Below, in pieces: positions 22,681 through 36,325 of a DNA stretch of 64,000 nucleotides. Position numbers and translations under genes: made by a program. The notes beneath the pieces were generated by a model that was not told the origin of the DNA, made no database searches, and was given only the letters and a program-made list of their open reading frames with translations. Every line of letters starts with the position of its first letter. The first letter of the stretch is position 1. The DNA is from Azadirachta indica. Its lineage: Eukaryota > Streptophyta > Magnoliopsida > Sapindales > Meliaceae. The DNA is taken from contig CM040441.1 of the NCBI GenBank assembly GCA_022749755.1, forward strand, positions 23,990,177 to 24,054,176, given 5' to 3'.

Positions 22681-24640
22681 AGCAAAAAAAGAATACTTTG
22701 TTTTTTACAAGATCAAAGTAAAAAAACATTAATACACACACACATACATATGTTCGTTTATATCAAAAGAAAATCTAATTAGTATATTTTATATTAATAA
22801 ATTTAATTTAAAAATATAGCTTGAGTTGGGATCTCAATACACAGCCTACTCATACAAAAGATTACTTTTTTGCAACCTTTTAAATGGTATTGAGGATAAT
22901 TTAGTAAATGTCCTTAAAAAATAACAGATGACAGTAATGAAGTGGTAGTAAAAGAGTGATGGGATATTAGTCAATGTTTAAGAGCCATAATAAGGTATTA
23001 GGCCTAAAAACAAAGAGTTATATATTGTAAAATATGTTATTATATACAACCATTTGAAAGCCATTTAGTAATTTCTTTACTAGTAGAAAATGGATACATA
23101 AGTTGGATACATATTCAAGAGTAGGATGTAATGAGCCCAAGATACTTATCTCCGTCTCTTTTCTAGTTTGAGGAAGGATCCACATCCTTAATTTGGCTTA
23201 ATTTGGGTTAAAATGAAATGGAGGATTCCTTTACTAAAAGTCAAATCCTCGTCCTCAACCCTAGTCCCCGAATTTCTTGAATTTTTTATTTTTTAATTTA
23301 TTTTAATTATCATTAATTATTTTAATTTATATTTGCACTTAGATTAAGAAATCTATCTTATTTATATTTTTAGAACAAACGTAGATAATAAATTTGACCC
23401 AAATTAGTAATAATACAAAGAAATAAAAAATATATTTATAAAAATTGAAATCACAATTTACAAATCTTAAACATTGTTTGAAAATAAATTAATCTGTTAC
23501 TAAATTATATCTCCAATTTCTAATAGGATGACAAAAACTAAAATTAGAAAGAATATTAAGTAAATTTTAGAGTTTTATGTTTATTATTAACTTTGTTGAA
23601 AAAATATGTTGATTGGTAGACCAAACAAATGAAATATAGAATAATAAAATGTAATCTTTACAAGTTTTTTTTATCTTTATTAATCTTTTATTTCTATAAA
23701 AAAATAACTCCTTAAAAATAAATTTGTATTTTATTTAATTTTTAATTATTTTTCTTCTATTCAAATTTATAGTTCCTTTTTTTTAAATTTTTGAGAACTT
23801 GAAGAACTTAATTGATTAAATTAAATTTTTTAAACTTTCATGATATTTCTGTCAAATAAAATGGGCTCATACAAATTACCTTTTAAAATTTTAGGCATTC
23901 ATGTAACTATATTTTTGTCATATTTAATGAAAAGATCTCACATGAGTTTGCTTATAGGTATAACCACCTCAAATTCTTGTTTGTCTTTATAATATGCTTC
24001 AATCTCGCTTGTTATTTTTTGTGTTTGATGGTTTTGTGATGGTCACTTGCAAAAGTTTCATCTAGCCTCAATCTTGATTTAGTCATATTAGTGTTAGGTA
24101 ATTGTTTCTAAGGTTAGATTTCGCAATACCTTCATGTATATTTTATTGGTTTAATAATTTGTTTTTAAAATTTTAATGAATGCCAAATAGATCAAAGAAG
24201 TATTACTAGACACCACAAAGAAAACCTCTAGCAAATTGGTAAAAAAATAATTTCTGTAATCCAATTATAAGAGATGGCTACCTTTAGCTAAGTCTCCTTA
24301 TCAACTAAGAATATCTTCTCATTGTTGATTAAAATTTGCATTAATGAAATCATAATTTTGCGACAAAACACAAGTAAATTTTCTGTCATATTTAATTTAA
24401 CGAAGATAGAGTGAATTAAAGTAATGTTTTTTATATGTACAAAAATTTTAAAATCTTTTTGTTACCTTATAAGATGAGACAATTTAAAATATTTTCTTTT
24501 TTTGTTTACATGATAATTAAATGAGTTATTCGTTTTGGCCTGATAAAATATTAAAATAAAGAAAATTAAATATGATTAAATTCAAATAAATGACCTCAAA
24601 ATAAAAACATAACCTATAATACGTTTTAAAAATATAAAAC
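22681..24640. other. Unique upstream region of prolamin-like gene 1
   Basis: AT-rich DNA without coding signals. It includes the inverted MITE-like relative at 22870-23010. The region is collinear with about 37650-39640 upstream of gene 2. Confidence 0.4.
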
Positions 24641-24655
24641 GGCTGCATCAAATCC

Positions 24656-24663
24656 TATAAAAG
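24656..24663 (+). promoter_or_regulatory. TATA box of prolamin-like gene 1
   Basis: TATAAAAG lies 87 bp upstream of the ATG, in the context ATCCTATAAAAGAGCCC, conserved exactly in the duplicate at 39652-39659. Confidence 0.75.
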
Positions 24664-24742
24664 AGCCCTATTCAACCTAACATTTCGTACAAAAAAAAAT
24701 CTTCTCTAAAATCTCACCAAAGACAAAACATATATAGGCAAC

Positions 24743-25105
24743 ATGGCTGGCATTGAGATCCAATCTTTGAAGATAAATCTTTTAATAATTAGTGGATTGC
24801 TCGTGTTCACATCGGTTCTTATCATAGCTAAAGATGTTGTACCTTTACCACCGTTACCTAAGGAAACTCACGATTTTCTTGAGAAATGTGGAACTGAATT
24901 GAAACCAAATTGTGGCGAGGAAATTAAAGCAGGGGTGTACCAAAATGGAAAAGTTTCTAGTGAATGTTGCAAGGAACTTTTAGATGAAGGTCGGGCTTGC
25001 CACGACAAATTTATCGAAATAACTGCACCCTATTACCCCGAACCAAGTCGTTCTGAAGCTTCAGCTAAAGGTGCTCAACTTTGGAATGATTGCAGTGCTG
25101 TTTAA
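24743..25105 (+). CDS. Secreted prolamin-like (ECA1/DUF1278 family) Cys-rich protein, gene 1
   Basis: 120-aa protein with an N-terminal signal peptide (hydrophobic core about residues 11-28, cleavage probably near 29-31). The mature domain has six cysteines in the prolamin-like pattern: C, then C about eight residues on (KCGTELKPNC), an adjacent CC pair (SECC), a further C (RAC) and a final C near the end (NDC). The family is known for small secreted plant proteins, many expressed in gametophytes; egg-cell EC1 proteins belong here and act in gamete activation. Which role this member has is not shown by sequence. The ATG at 24743 is the first after the TATA box at 24656 and gives a proper signal peptide. 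The mature core is identical to gene 2 at 39738. It is single exon. AATAAAAC at about 25146 could serve as a polyadenylation signal. Confidence 0.85.
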   Translation: MAGIEIQSLKINLLIISGLLVFTSVLIIAKDVVPLPPLPKETHDFLEKCGTELKPNCGEEIKAGVYQNGKVSSECCKELLDEGRACHDKFIEITAPYYPEPSRSEASAKGAQLWNDCSAV

Positions 25106-25545
25106 TTGACAAAAATTAAGTAACCTATTTTAATACATGTTGTAAATAAAACAAAATCTTGGAGAGAATAATTTTAATTCTATACATTAAACGTTTTCTA
25201 CAATAACATTTATAAATAAATAGCTATTTATGTAAATTGCTGATACTATTTAAAGATTGAATATGTATGATAAACGCCTTGTCCTCTTATAATAATATCG
25301 TCTTTAAAATCAATGTTACATTTTAGTAACTCTCTTTGTAATGATTAGTCTATTTCGTTCAAATGAATGTAAAGTAATCAATAATTAAACCCTTACTAAT
25401 ACTATAGAATTAAACTTCCAATAGCTCAAATTCCAAAAAATTACACGTAAGCCTATTCTTAATTTTCTGTCTCTATTATTGAGGTTGGTTGATGCCCTTT
25501 AAAAAGATTTTGCAATACATTCAAAGATTGTCAAAAATGGTGGCT
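25106..25545. other. 3' region of prolamin gene 1 to the copy 1/copy 2 junction
   Basis: AT-rich, no gene. The junction reads GGTGGCTAAACGTTTCC. The corresponding copy 2/copy 3 junction has about 30 extra bases between the two AAA triplets, so a small deletion between AAA repeats probably occurred here. Confidence 0.5.
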
Positions 25546-25799
25546 AAACGTTTCCATGAGATAATTTTATTCAATAAAAGTGCATGTGAAGGTTGTACTT
25601 TGTATTAATTAATTTAATATAATACCATGAGCTTAACATGTTTCTATGAAATATAATATCTTGTATTAAACTTGCCCTTAAATGTAAATAATGTGGCATG
25701 TGTTTAATGTTGTTTCATTAAAAACCTTACTAGTAAAACCTACTGAGATAAAACCTGGTCTAAGGAGAAAAAAAAAAAAAAGGTAAAGTACAGATGTCC

Positions 25800-28575
25800 T
25801 ATATTATGCCCAAAGCTTTTTTCTTAATAGATAAGCTCCCCATGATAAGGATCTCTCTCTTGACATAGCTTGCATCAATTAGAAAGCCAGTGAAGTTAAT
25901 GCATGTACGTGTTAAGTACAAACTTTTTGTCGGCAAAGCTTTAGTAAAGAGATTAGCAAATTTTTCATTAGAATGTGTTGGTTTAACATTAATCTAGTGG
26001 TTTTGGTAGAGCTCATGAGTGTAGAGGGACATTGATAATATATGGTTCATTTTGTCACTTTTGACATATCCTCTTCTAACTTGTGTAATTCAAGTAACAT
26101 TATTTTTATATATTATTGTTGGAACATTTGTAGCAGAAGGTAGGTTACATATACTCTGAATGTAATGGATGACAAATCATAACCATATATATTCTCTGTT
26201 TGCTTTATGTAATGTTAAAATCTTAGAATGGTTAGAAAAGGTAGCTACAAGAGTGCTTTATAAATGATCATAAGATTATTGTATTTTTATATATAACGCA
26301 TAACCTATTCATCAACGAGCTTTATGAGAATTAGAAAGATAGTTGGCATCTACATAACCAAAAGTCTTGAATTCTTGTTGGTTCATTGGAATAAAAACAA
26401 TCCCAATTCTGTTGCTCTATAAAGGTAACAAAAAATATCTTTAATGTCATTCCTATGATGGTAAGTGGATGTAGAACTAAATCTACCTAATAGGTTCACA
26501 AAGAATGTTATTTTTAGTCTAGTACATCATACTAGATACAATAAAACACCAACTGCATCGATATGTGGTGCTTGTGGACCAAGTATCTCTTTATCATCTT
26601 TTGTAGGGTGAAATCAATCTTTTTTAGGGATCGAGATATTGGAAAACTTTAGGGCACTTAATGGATGAGCCTTATCCATATTAAAAAGTTTTAAATCTTT
26701 TTAACGTAGACATATTGATGGCTAAATATTCCGTTATACTTGTACTCAATTTGCAGGCGAAACAATGTTTAGTTTTTCCCAAATTTTCACCTCAAGTTTT
26801 TTCTTCAAATATTCAACAGGTTTTAGGAGCTATTTAAGAGTTCTAATTAAATACATGCCATCGACATATACAGCTATAATGGATAATCCATACTCGATTT
26901 TCTTTTGTAAATACATGTGGCATATAGAATTATTAGTGTCCTTCTTTAATCAAATATTCACTTAAGCAATTATACCACATGCCCCCAGATTGTTTTAAGC
27001 TAGATAAAAATAGTTGTAAGTTAATTAAATACAAAATACAATCCCTTTATTTAAATGATTCAAGTATTTTGATTAATTAGGAAATTTTTATATAAATATT
27101 AGCGTCAAATGGCCCATGTAGATAAACTATCATTACATCTATATGAGGCATATCAAGTTTCTTTGAGACTGTCATCTTATTAAAAATTGAAATGTAATTA
27201 CATCTATCATAGGCAAATGTGTTTCTTCAAAACCAATTTCAGGTCTCTGATAGACATCTTGAGCAACAAGTCATACTTTGTACCTGATAATCTCATTATC
27301 TTTATTATGTTCCAATGAGTTTGACATTTTCAAGTGTTTGGACTATAGGTCTAAATACTTTACGTTTGGCAAGAGAAGTAAATTTTGGTTAAATTTGTTC
27401 TTTCTATTGAGGTCAATGATTCCTCTGTCCATATTCATTTATAGTTTATGGATCGTAATCATCTCTCATAATTGCAATAACTATTGCAAATGAAAATATT
27501 TTGTTGATAATTATTTATTACGATCCTGCATCACATGTTTATATGCATGATTAATAGACTTTTCTTTATTTCGAGTTTTTGTGCCACTTTAGGAGTTGAT
27601 GCTTCTTCAAGAGCTTGGTCACTTTAGGGACTTGTGCCATTTTAAGGATATAAGTCGTTTCAAGAACTGATCACTTTAGGGACATATGTCGCTTTAGAGA
27701 CTTATGTCTCTTGAAGAACTATTAGTTCTTCTAGAGCTAGTTATTTAGAAACTATACGTATAATTATTGCTTGAGCATTATTTTTAACAAGATCAAGATT
27801 TTTCAATCATTGTTTCCATAGAATAGTATCTTTTGAACCAATTGGCCTATCATGCTTTTGGTATGGTACAGATGATTTATTAGCTGCCTTTTGATTAGAT
27901 TATTCTTCAAGAACAATCACTTGAGTTAATATATTGGGTGTTGGTATATATGATTCCGTTAATCTTATAGTATAGATAAATGCGTCTAGGAATTGATTTG
28001 TAATTTGCTAAAGTTGCACTATCCTTTGCACTTCATTTTTACATTCATTAGTGCAAGGATCAAGATAATACATAATAGTTATTTTTCAAGAAATTATATG
28101 CCTCGCTTCAAAAAGCATTTTCTTTTCCCATAATGGTGGAAAAACTATCTCATCAAAGTGGTAATGCACGTAGCATGCAATAAATATATCATTTATTAGG
28201 GGTTTAAAATATGTGATAATAGAATGTGAGCTAAAAACCAACATAAATCCCTAAATAACATTAAGGTCCTATCTTAATGCAATTTTGTGAGTGCTATAGG
28301 AACATATACAACACAAATAAAAGTGCATAGATGAGATATATCAAGTGAACAACTAAATACAAATTGCAATATAGAATATCGATGATAAGCAGTAGGTTTA
28401 AGCTAAATTAAAGTTGTAACATACAAAACAATGTGACCTTATGTAGAAATTGGTAATTGATATATAATAACAATTAGTTAGGGTCTTCTAATAAGTGATT
28501 CGGCTAATCCATTTTAAGTATGAACATATAGAACTAGATGCTTTACATCAATCTTTGCTGATGTGAATAGTCATC
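25800..28575 (-). pseudogene. Ty1-copia pol relic, 3' part, copy 2
   Basis: Same broken integrase-tail, RT and RNase H blocks as at 10870-13600, including the YVDG change at the RT active site (about 26850-26870). It carries the same kinds of lesions, so it was already dead before duplication. Confidence 0.85.
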
Positions 28576-29155
28576 AAATACTTAAGAGGGGTTTTAAGAC
28601 ATACCTCCCTGAGGTTTAGGATTTTAAAACTTCGATGCAAGATTTGAAGAAAGACATACTTATCTCTCCTCTGACCATCCAAAGCTGTTAGTCAAATATA
28701 AAATGACTATAATACCCTCATTCACAAAACTTGGAGAAGTGTATTTATTTGAGATGTAAAAAGTAAAAGGTAATACAAAAAAAAAATGAAATTTGTAGGC
28801 TAAGCGTTCACTTGCAATTGATTATAGCTGTGAAAAATGACCATATTCCCCTCTTCAATTGATTATCTAACCATACATTCATACATATATGAGCACATAG
28901 TAACTATATAAGGCTAAGGTAAAACTGTTTAAATAGTTCATCTTCTACCTTTCATCAGTAAAAAGAAAAACTTCTTCATATCTCAAATGCACCACCAACA
29001 TATAAACACATCTTTTAGCATACTTACAACTACATTACCTACTGTAAATGACCTCTACCTCTTCAAATTTAGCAAGAAACTTATATAGTCAAAGGTCAAA
29101 GCAATTGAGGAGGGAAGTGAATGGATGGCTGGTAAGATTTAAGAATAAATAATGC

Positions 29156-29491
29156 ATGTGTAACAAGAAAGTTGCTATAAGTATATTAGAATCAACAGCA
29201 AATCTAAATAAGTTTTATTATTGTTGCAAAATTGATGAGTGCAAAATTTTAAAGTTTTAGTGTTCATTAGCTGGAGAGTTTGAAGCTTGCTTATGGTTTA
29301 AAGAATCAAACCAACAAACAATGCTTGAGAAAGTGGATGATGTCCAACATCAAGTGGGTGAGGTAGCTAAAATCATCATGAGTCAAATGTGCAAACATGC
29401 TAATGGTTTTCAATCAACCATGCTTCTCGTTTCAAACATTACAATATGTATGTTAGCATTTTATATAGTATTTGCTAAATGTAACAAGTAA
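29156..29491 (+). pseudogene. GRF zinc-finger/membrane-anchor ORF relic, copy 2
   Basis: ATG to TAA spans 111 codons in one frame, with a single internal TAG at 29258-29260 (codon 35). Downstream of it 76 codons stay open: amphipathic NQQTMLEKVDDVQHQVGEVA, then a C-terminal hydrophobic segment ITICMLAFYIVFA before KCNK. Same relic as copy 1 but without the one-base deletion. Confidence 0.65.
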
Positions 29492-29509
29492 AAAATACAA
29501 TATTGAAAT

Positions 29510-30905
29510 ACTAATAGGGCAACCTAAGAGAGGGGTGAAATGGTTTTTGAAAAAATTAACAAACTAAATATGTAACCCAAGTTTTATCCCAAGTAAATTA
29601 AATCTTCTAAATTGCAAAATAAAAATTCAATACAAAATTTAAATAAATAATAAATTAATTAGCGCAAATCAAATTCAAGTGTGTGAGAAATTGTTTGAAA
29701 CAATTATAAACATAAATAAAGAGACAAGGAAAAGAAAAATCTAGCACAATGATTTTTACGTAGTTCGGCAAACTTCAACCTACGTGCGTGCCTCCATGTC
29801 AACCGCTTAGGATTCCCTAATTGTGCCTTCAAATCCAAGGCAAACAATTACAATTCTAAGTACACTTCACGGGTGCCACTCAAACTTTACACAAGAGGCC
29901 TTCACGGTTGGCTCTTTAACTTTTACAATTAAGTGACTTAGGGCGTCACTCAAACCTTAATACCACGTGTGTTTTTCACACTCACACTCAACCTCTCAAG
30001 AATTAAAATGAAAATACCTTAATAAAATAATTTTATCAAGGAAAGTATAGACACTCTTTTCAAAGAATGATACGAGTGATATTTAGAGTGTATAATTGAA
30101 TTTGAAATATAATTTGTAAGTCTTATTTTCAAATGAATTTTGCCTAGTATTTATAGGGGAAAAAAGAATATGACTATTACTAGTCGTTTATAACTGTTGG
30201 GACCAAAATTTGAAAATCTTGCATTTTAGTCCATTTTTTAAATTTTAAAAGTCTTGCATTTTAGTGTAGTCACTATTACTGACCATTTGAATTCAAATTC
30301 AAAATATAACTGTTAATACTATTTTACAGTTCATTGTGCATCGGTTTTCTTAAACCTCTACACTGTGCATTGGTTCGATCTGTTTTACCTAAACCAACAA
30401 TGAACTAATTTTGATCACATTTGACTTTTAATAAGGTTTTAAAAACTTTGCAATTAGATCTATATATACTTAACTTTTAAAATTTTCCAAATAGACCCTT
30501 TACAAAATCGTCCCTATAATTTCAAAATAATTTTTTTACAAAACCATAAATTTATTTTCAAGAGAAAATTGTTTTGTGAAAAATATTTTTTCTTAAAATA
30601 CTATTGAAAAATATATTTTTAAAAATATTATTTTAATGTACTTGACGAAAAATATTTTTTTGAGCTTATTAGTGCGAATTAAAAATCAATTCAAAAACAC
30701 ATTACAACAAATCACCTAATATTTGTGTGTCTTCAAATCTTCAAGCCTTCTTTTAAATTTGCTTTTGTTGAAAGTCTTGATTTTAGATATACTTTTTATT
30801 TTGAAGTTGTATTCTAAATCTTTATACTAAAAACATTACAAATAATATTACAAGAAGAATTTGATTAGTCAATGATATTAATGTTTATTATCATCAAAAC
30901 AATGG
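29510..30905. repeat. Nested non-autonomous repeat element inside the MULE, copy 2
   Basis: Counterpart of 14538-15930 with the same end motifs; near identical. Confidence 0.35.
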
Positions 30906-31799
30906 ATTATGAGCCTTAAGGCGAACATACACTACTTATTACTATTTGTTATATATGCAATACTACTTAAAATGGTTGTAATGAGCTTTTTTTCCTTGTG
31001 AATGCAACACTGTGATTTCATTCAGTGTAGTTCAAGTATGCAACATATTTATGCAATATTCAAACATGCAACCACATATGTTTAATCTTGTTAGAATAAG
31101 CATTCAACTAAAATAATCTCATCATTATAAATATACCGCCAGTGCAAAATGCATACAACCTTGACATTAGTAAGCAGTAAAAATTCCACCCAAACATAAA
31201 ACATTAACAATAAGGAAAATGAAATCAAATTACGTAACCCAAGACTTACATCAATGTTCCAACCACAAGAAATTAAAAGTAGGTTTCCTATTGTACTTAT
31301 TTACATCAAACAAAAATTGCAACTAAACATGCAATTCAAAGTTGAAAATAGCACATAAACTTAATTTCATTTACTTGTAGAAAGGGTAGATGATGCATCA
31401 TCTAATTGTCCAAAATCAACAAATGTAGAATCATTTGTTATCTTAGCCAAAACATATGAACTGATCACAAGTCTTGTAGCCATGATATCACCCTTGCCCA
31501 AAATGCTGAGTATGTATCAAACTTGGTTGAGTTGGCCTATTACTCGCAAAATCAAAATGTCAGTACATTTGAGAATTTTAAAGAAAGTATAATCTTGAAG
31601 CATTCACCTTACAGAACTAGCAATTGAAGAAAATACCGAGCCTATGTTAGTTTGAGTACTACATTGTATGCTTGGATAACTTGCATCACCACCAACTTGT
31701 TGATGTGAAACCTAGAGGAGAAAGGAAAAAAAATGTGTTGAGTAAGCCAAAATACCAACTAAAAACAGGATAATTAATAAACATGCACATTTGGATCAG

Positions 31800-34240
31800 G
31801 AATAACCTTTTTGTTACTTCTTTTGGTCTTCATTTTCTTTCGCACCTGCTGAGAACAAGTCCTTCGATTATGCCCCCACTCACTGCACAATACAAACCTA
31901 ACAAAACAACTTCTCTTCATCTTAACCTCCTTACCTGACTATATTTTCCTTGTGGATTTGTGCGAATCCATGGCTAGTTGATCTTAAATGGCATAGGCTT
32001 AATACGCTCTTTGTATGTTTTTAAATAGTTATACTTGGTGAGGTAAGACTGCACCTATACCTCATAATCTTCTCTACGATCATCAATGTCCCTTAAAGCA
32101 TGCATGCATAGTGGGCTCGAAATCTTCCACACCACATAGTCACATTCTTTTTTCTCTCCATCTTGGTTGTCCACCTACACCTTATACAGTTTTCCATCCC
32201 TATACACCACATCCATATCTTTGCTTAGCTCTTTTAGCTTTATTATCCTTTCCTACACTATAGGTGGAATGAACCCATCTCGTTTCTTGGCTTGTATGTA
32301 CCTGCCAATTATCAAAGATACATGTGAAACACAACCAATCAACATTGAAACCACAACAGTGAAAACTGAGAACGTAGCATATGCATTAATATATTGAGAA
32401 CTTAAACCAGCAAAAAAAAGTTGAAAATAGCACTAGAAATGGCATAAAAGATTCTAGGTAGAAATGACCACTTTTGGCACTAAGATAACATTGAAACAAG
32501 CTTAAAGCAACTCTAAAATAGCACAAAAACAACAAAAAAAAATTCTGGGTATCAATGAGCAGTTTTGACACTAAAATAACATTGAAACATCACTAAAATA
32601 GCATTAGATACAGCAATAGCATTGAAACAACATTAAAACAATTATAGAAACAGGAAAAAAAATTCTGGGCAGAAATAACCAATTTTGGCACGAAAATAGC
32701 ATTGAAACAACATTAAAACAGTTATAGAAACAACAAAAAAAAATTATGGGCAGAAATAACCAATTTTGGCACCAAAATAGCATTGGCATAAGCTCAAAAT
32801 AGCACTAGAAACAGCAGAAAAAATTCTAGGTAGAAATGACCAATTTTGGTACCAAAATAGCATTGACATAAGCTCAAAATAGCACTAGAAACAGCAGAAA
32901 AAATTCTAGGTAGAAATGGCCAATTTTAGAACCAAAATAGCATTGAAACAAACTCAAAGCAACTCTAAAACAACACAAAAATAGCAGAAAAAATTCTGGG
33001 CGTAAATGAGTAGTTTTGACACCAAAAAAGAATTGAAAAAACACTAAAATAGCCTTAGAAAAACAGAAAAAATTCTGGGCAGACATGACCAATTTTGGCA
33101 CCAAAAAAGCATTGAAACAAACTCAAAATAGCTCAAAAACAGTTTAAAAATAACAGGAAAAATTCTGGACAAAAATGACCAATTTTTGCCACTCTAGTTG
33201 CTCTGCTGTACAGTCAACATGTATTTTTTGAGTTTGTTGTATGCAACTTTTATGATCACCCTAATAGCTCCCAAGTCTTAATCTTAGATCTCTACAACCT
33301 TATGAGATGATATTTGACCTTAAACTTTCTCTTGAGCTCGCTTGTTATAACCTTAATATTTATGTTTGGATTTGCTCAATACAAGTGCAAGAATTAGGCA
33401 GTAATCCAATTAGAAGTAGCTTTTCAGTTATAAAACAATCTCTTACTTGTATGTGTGCGATTGTATTTCTTGATCTCAAAACTCAACCTGTCCCAAGTAG
33501 GACTAGCATGCACTCTCCATTCACAGCCTTCACCAGCACACTTGCATATTACTCTTGACTTCTCATTCTTCACCCTTTTCAATCTAAAACTATTCTTGAT
33601 TGCAAATACTTTCAAAACTTTCCTAAAATCATACTTTGGCATACATGCTATATTCGAAATCCCCACTATTTTTCTTATACCTAATGGTTGGTGCGCTATT
33701 AAATCCTTATCATTAGGGACATCAATATCACATCAACATCATAATCTTTGATAATTGTATCCCCATCATTATCTCCATGCACAACCAAATAATCATATGA
33801 ATTAAATGCATACCAACCATAATTTGTAGCTTGTTCTGCTTCCTTATTTATCTTTAATACACAACACTGGTGGTTTATCAGTAACTTCATTTGTTGCATC
33901 TTTATAACTCAGTAAGCATTTGAGAAGGATTTATTTATTTTTTAGGCTGTTGTCAATTTTTACAAGTCTACTGCTGTATTTGGCATGACTCTCGCAACAG
34001 TAAAGTCATCCATCTCATAGTCATTAACTAAACCATCAAATTGGTTTGGAATGGTTTGCTGAGGAAGAGGAGATTGGATTTCTACAGAATGGTATGCTTT
34101 GGAGCTTGGTTGGTTAGCTAAAAGATGTATATAGTTGTATCATTTGCCATCTAAGTCCTTGAAAGCATACAACAAATCAGCATCGCTCTTCAAAACCATC
34201 TTGTTATTGGACCAAGGAAACTCCACCTATAGCATGACAT
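31800..34240 (-). pseudogene. MURA/MuDR-type transposase relic, copy 2
   Basis: Same arrangement as copy 1. The DNA-binding region is at about 33424-33900, now split into two open stretches because a short segment (about 45-50 bases) is missing near 33850 and the frame is disturbed near 33733. The SWIM region is at about 32100-32160, again with Tyr in place of the second Cys. The knuckle is at about 31850-31895. The minisatellite replaces the core. Confidence 0.8.
32410..33190. repeat. 80-90 bp minisatellite, copy 2
   Basis: Same family as 17455-18150 but with one additional unit: the segment with GCATTGACATAAGCTCAAAA occurs twice in succession around 32780-32880. This accounts for much of its greater length. 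Confidence 0.85.
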
Positions 34241-35453
34241 ATTCCCATTCATTACATACAATACTGTACCTATAAATGTATTAAGTATCATCCCATTACT
34301 ACCTTAGATTATACGATTCTGGACACACCCTTGATATGTCATCGAGCTTCTTCCAAATTGTACATTAAATGTTAAACCTTTTCATGCTACAAAGTAAACA
34401 AAGTATGTTAAATGTACAAACAGTAACTTAAAGAGCATATTGCTTAACCATGTTCTTATTTCAAGCGAACATAACACTTCACAAAACATCATTTTGCTTC
34501 TTTCATCCTTCTTGGGGGTATTGACAATATAAAAGTTTCATGCATCATCAACATATATCCCGCGTAATCACAGCTTCATAAAGCTATATTACCAAAAATT
34601 TGAAAATAAAGCAACCTAGAAACATTGAAATAACGTGCATATGTGTCAATGTGACATAACATAAATTCTTAATACCTTGTTAACATTTATTTGTTAGGAC
34701 TAACGAACGAAAAGAAAAAATTAGAACACATACCAACTGAACAACACTTTGTGCAAGCATTCTCATTAATTGTACCTAGTCAATTGAACAATTCATAAAC
34801 ATAACAGATGCATATATCTTACAGAAAAAATACCTTATTTTATCTTAAATATACCCAAAATTACCATAAATGAGAATGCATGTTCATTGTTACCCAAAAA
34901 CTAACTAAAGTACAAGTACGCATGGTATGGATTTAGCCAAGGATTTACCTGAACTGACATGTGGATTCTATTTAACAAAAGTTATTTTTTATTACGACTA
35001 AACTGCCTTGAAATCGTGATTTAGACAAAATATTGAACAATAGCCTAAATTGTCCTTCTTTCTCACTAATTATATACCCATTAGCATAAATAATGGTGCA
35101 AAATGAAGAATTCTTTCCCTCCATTAATCGATTCCTCCATTTACATTGCAATTGCTATCTTCAAATTGACATCCTATGATTTGACGCTTTAACATTTTGT
35201 CCAAAATTTGCTTTGAAATTTCTATTTCTATCATCATTTCCCATAGCAAAGCTTATATTTTACGACTGAAACTTGTGTCTTTGATTGAAACAAACTCAAA
35301 AGAGTAAAGTTATGTGTTTTTACTACTTTGCATTTAATTGTAAGGTTAGACTAACAGCCATGAATAGTTGAAGGGAAGACAGGCATGTCTTTCTTCAAAC
35401 CTTATATGTAAGTGTTAGAGTCCTAAACCTCAAGGGAGTATATGTTAAAACCT

Positions 35454-36325
35454 TATACTTTGAAAGTAAACTCCCTAGCAATATTCAAACATATATTGTT
35501 GATTGGTTGATAAAAAAATTGTGCCCTTAACTTGATAATATATGCAAGCAATCTAACAAATGCAACATTATATGTAGATAAACTATCGAGTATATACATT
35601 AATTAAGACATAAAGTAGCAAAATGGTCCACTAGATTGGTAAATTGACTTACAAATGTTTCCTTGAACTCTAAAAACTATGAAAATTGAAATCCAATTTT
35701 ATGGGAATGGTTTAACCACTAATTTTTCTTGTGAAGAAGCGGTACAAATATTTTCATTACACAATAGAATATTCTGGTTTTTTAATAGGTGTCTATGAGA
35801 ATTTTTAATAATTCTATGTATTATTATAGATTTGGGTGATTAAGACGGTCATGCCATAACATAAACATTTTTTAATCAATGAACTTCTGGCTCAGTACTA
35901 TATAGCTTTCAATTGCATTTATAATTGTATAACATCGTCCATATGACAATACTAGAAGTTTTTCCAATATACACTTTTTATGTGAGTCATTAAAACCAAT
36001 GCAAAGATATTCCACATTGTTCTCATTTAAAGTCTCAATATCATATCTATTTTGGGCGAATATCTTGAAAGTTAAGTAATTGTTTGCTAGATTTTCTTAA
36101 ATACAGGACATTATGAATATAATCTAGTTTCATTTGCTAACAAGACTAGGACTCTCCCGAAACCTTCTGTCAAGTCTACAAAACTTGATATGGTATTTAT
36201 CTTAACTTTCATCATATATAATTCTGAGAAATAATTCTTATCCCGAAAAATAGTCATCTCGAAAAAGTAATGTGCATAGTTACAATGTCAACTACGTGTA
36301 CTTTCTAACTCTCTTTTTCAAAAGA
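35454..36325 (-). pseudogene. Ty1-copia relic, 5' part, copy 2
   Basis: Counterpart of 20489-21360. The protease V-D-I-V-T region keeps its Asp in this copy. Small indels (for example near 36070) break the frame. Confidence 0.8.

Larger units (their letters stand above)
10609..25545. repeat. Tandem segmental duplication, copy 1 (about 14.9 kb)
   Basis: It is collinear with 25546-40545 along its whole length (identity by eye well above 95%) and with 40562-52935 (more diverged, about 90%). The start is marked by AAACGTTTCCATGAGATAAT. Contents in order: copia 3' half, MULE, copia 5' part, MITE-like repeat, then unique DNA with the prolamin-like gene. Direct head-to-tail arrangement indicates unequal exchange or replication-based duplication. 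Confidence 0.9.
28585..35452. mobile_element. Mutator-like element, copy 2
   Basis: About 6.87 kb. Inverted repeats lie at about 28585-28697 and 35342-35452. Flanking 9-mers are AAATACTTA (28576-28584) and TTATACTTT (35453-35461). Internal order is the same as copy 1. Confidence 0.85.
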
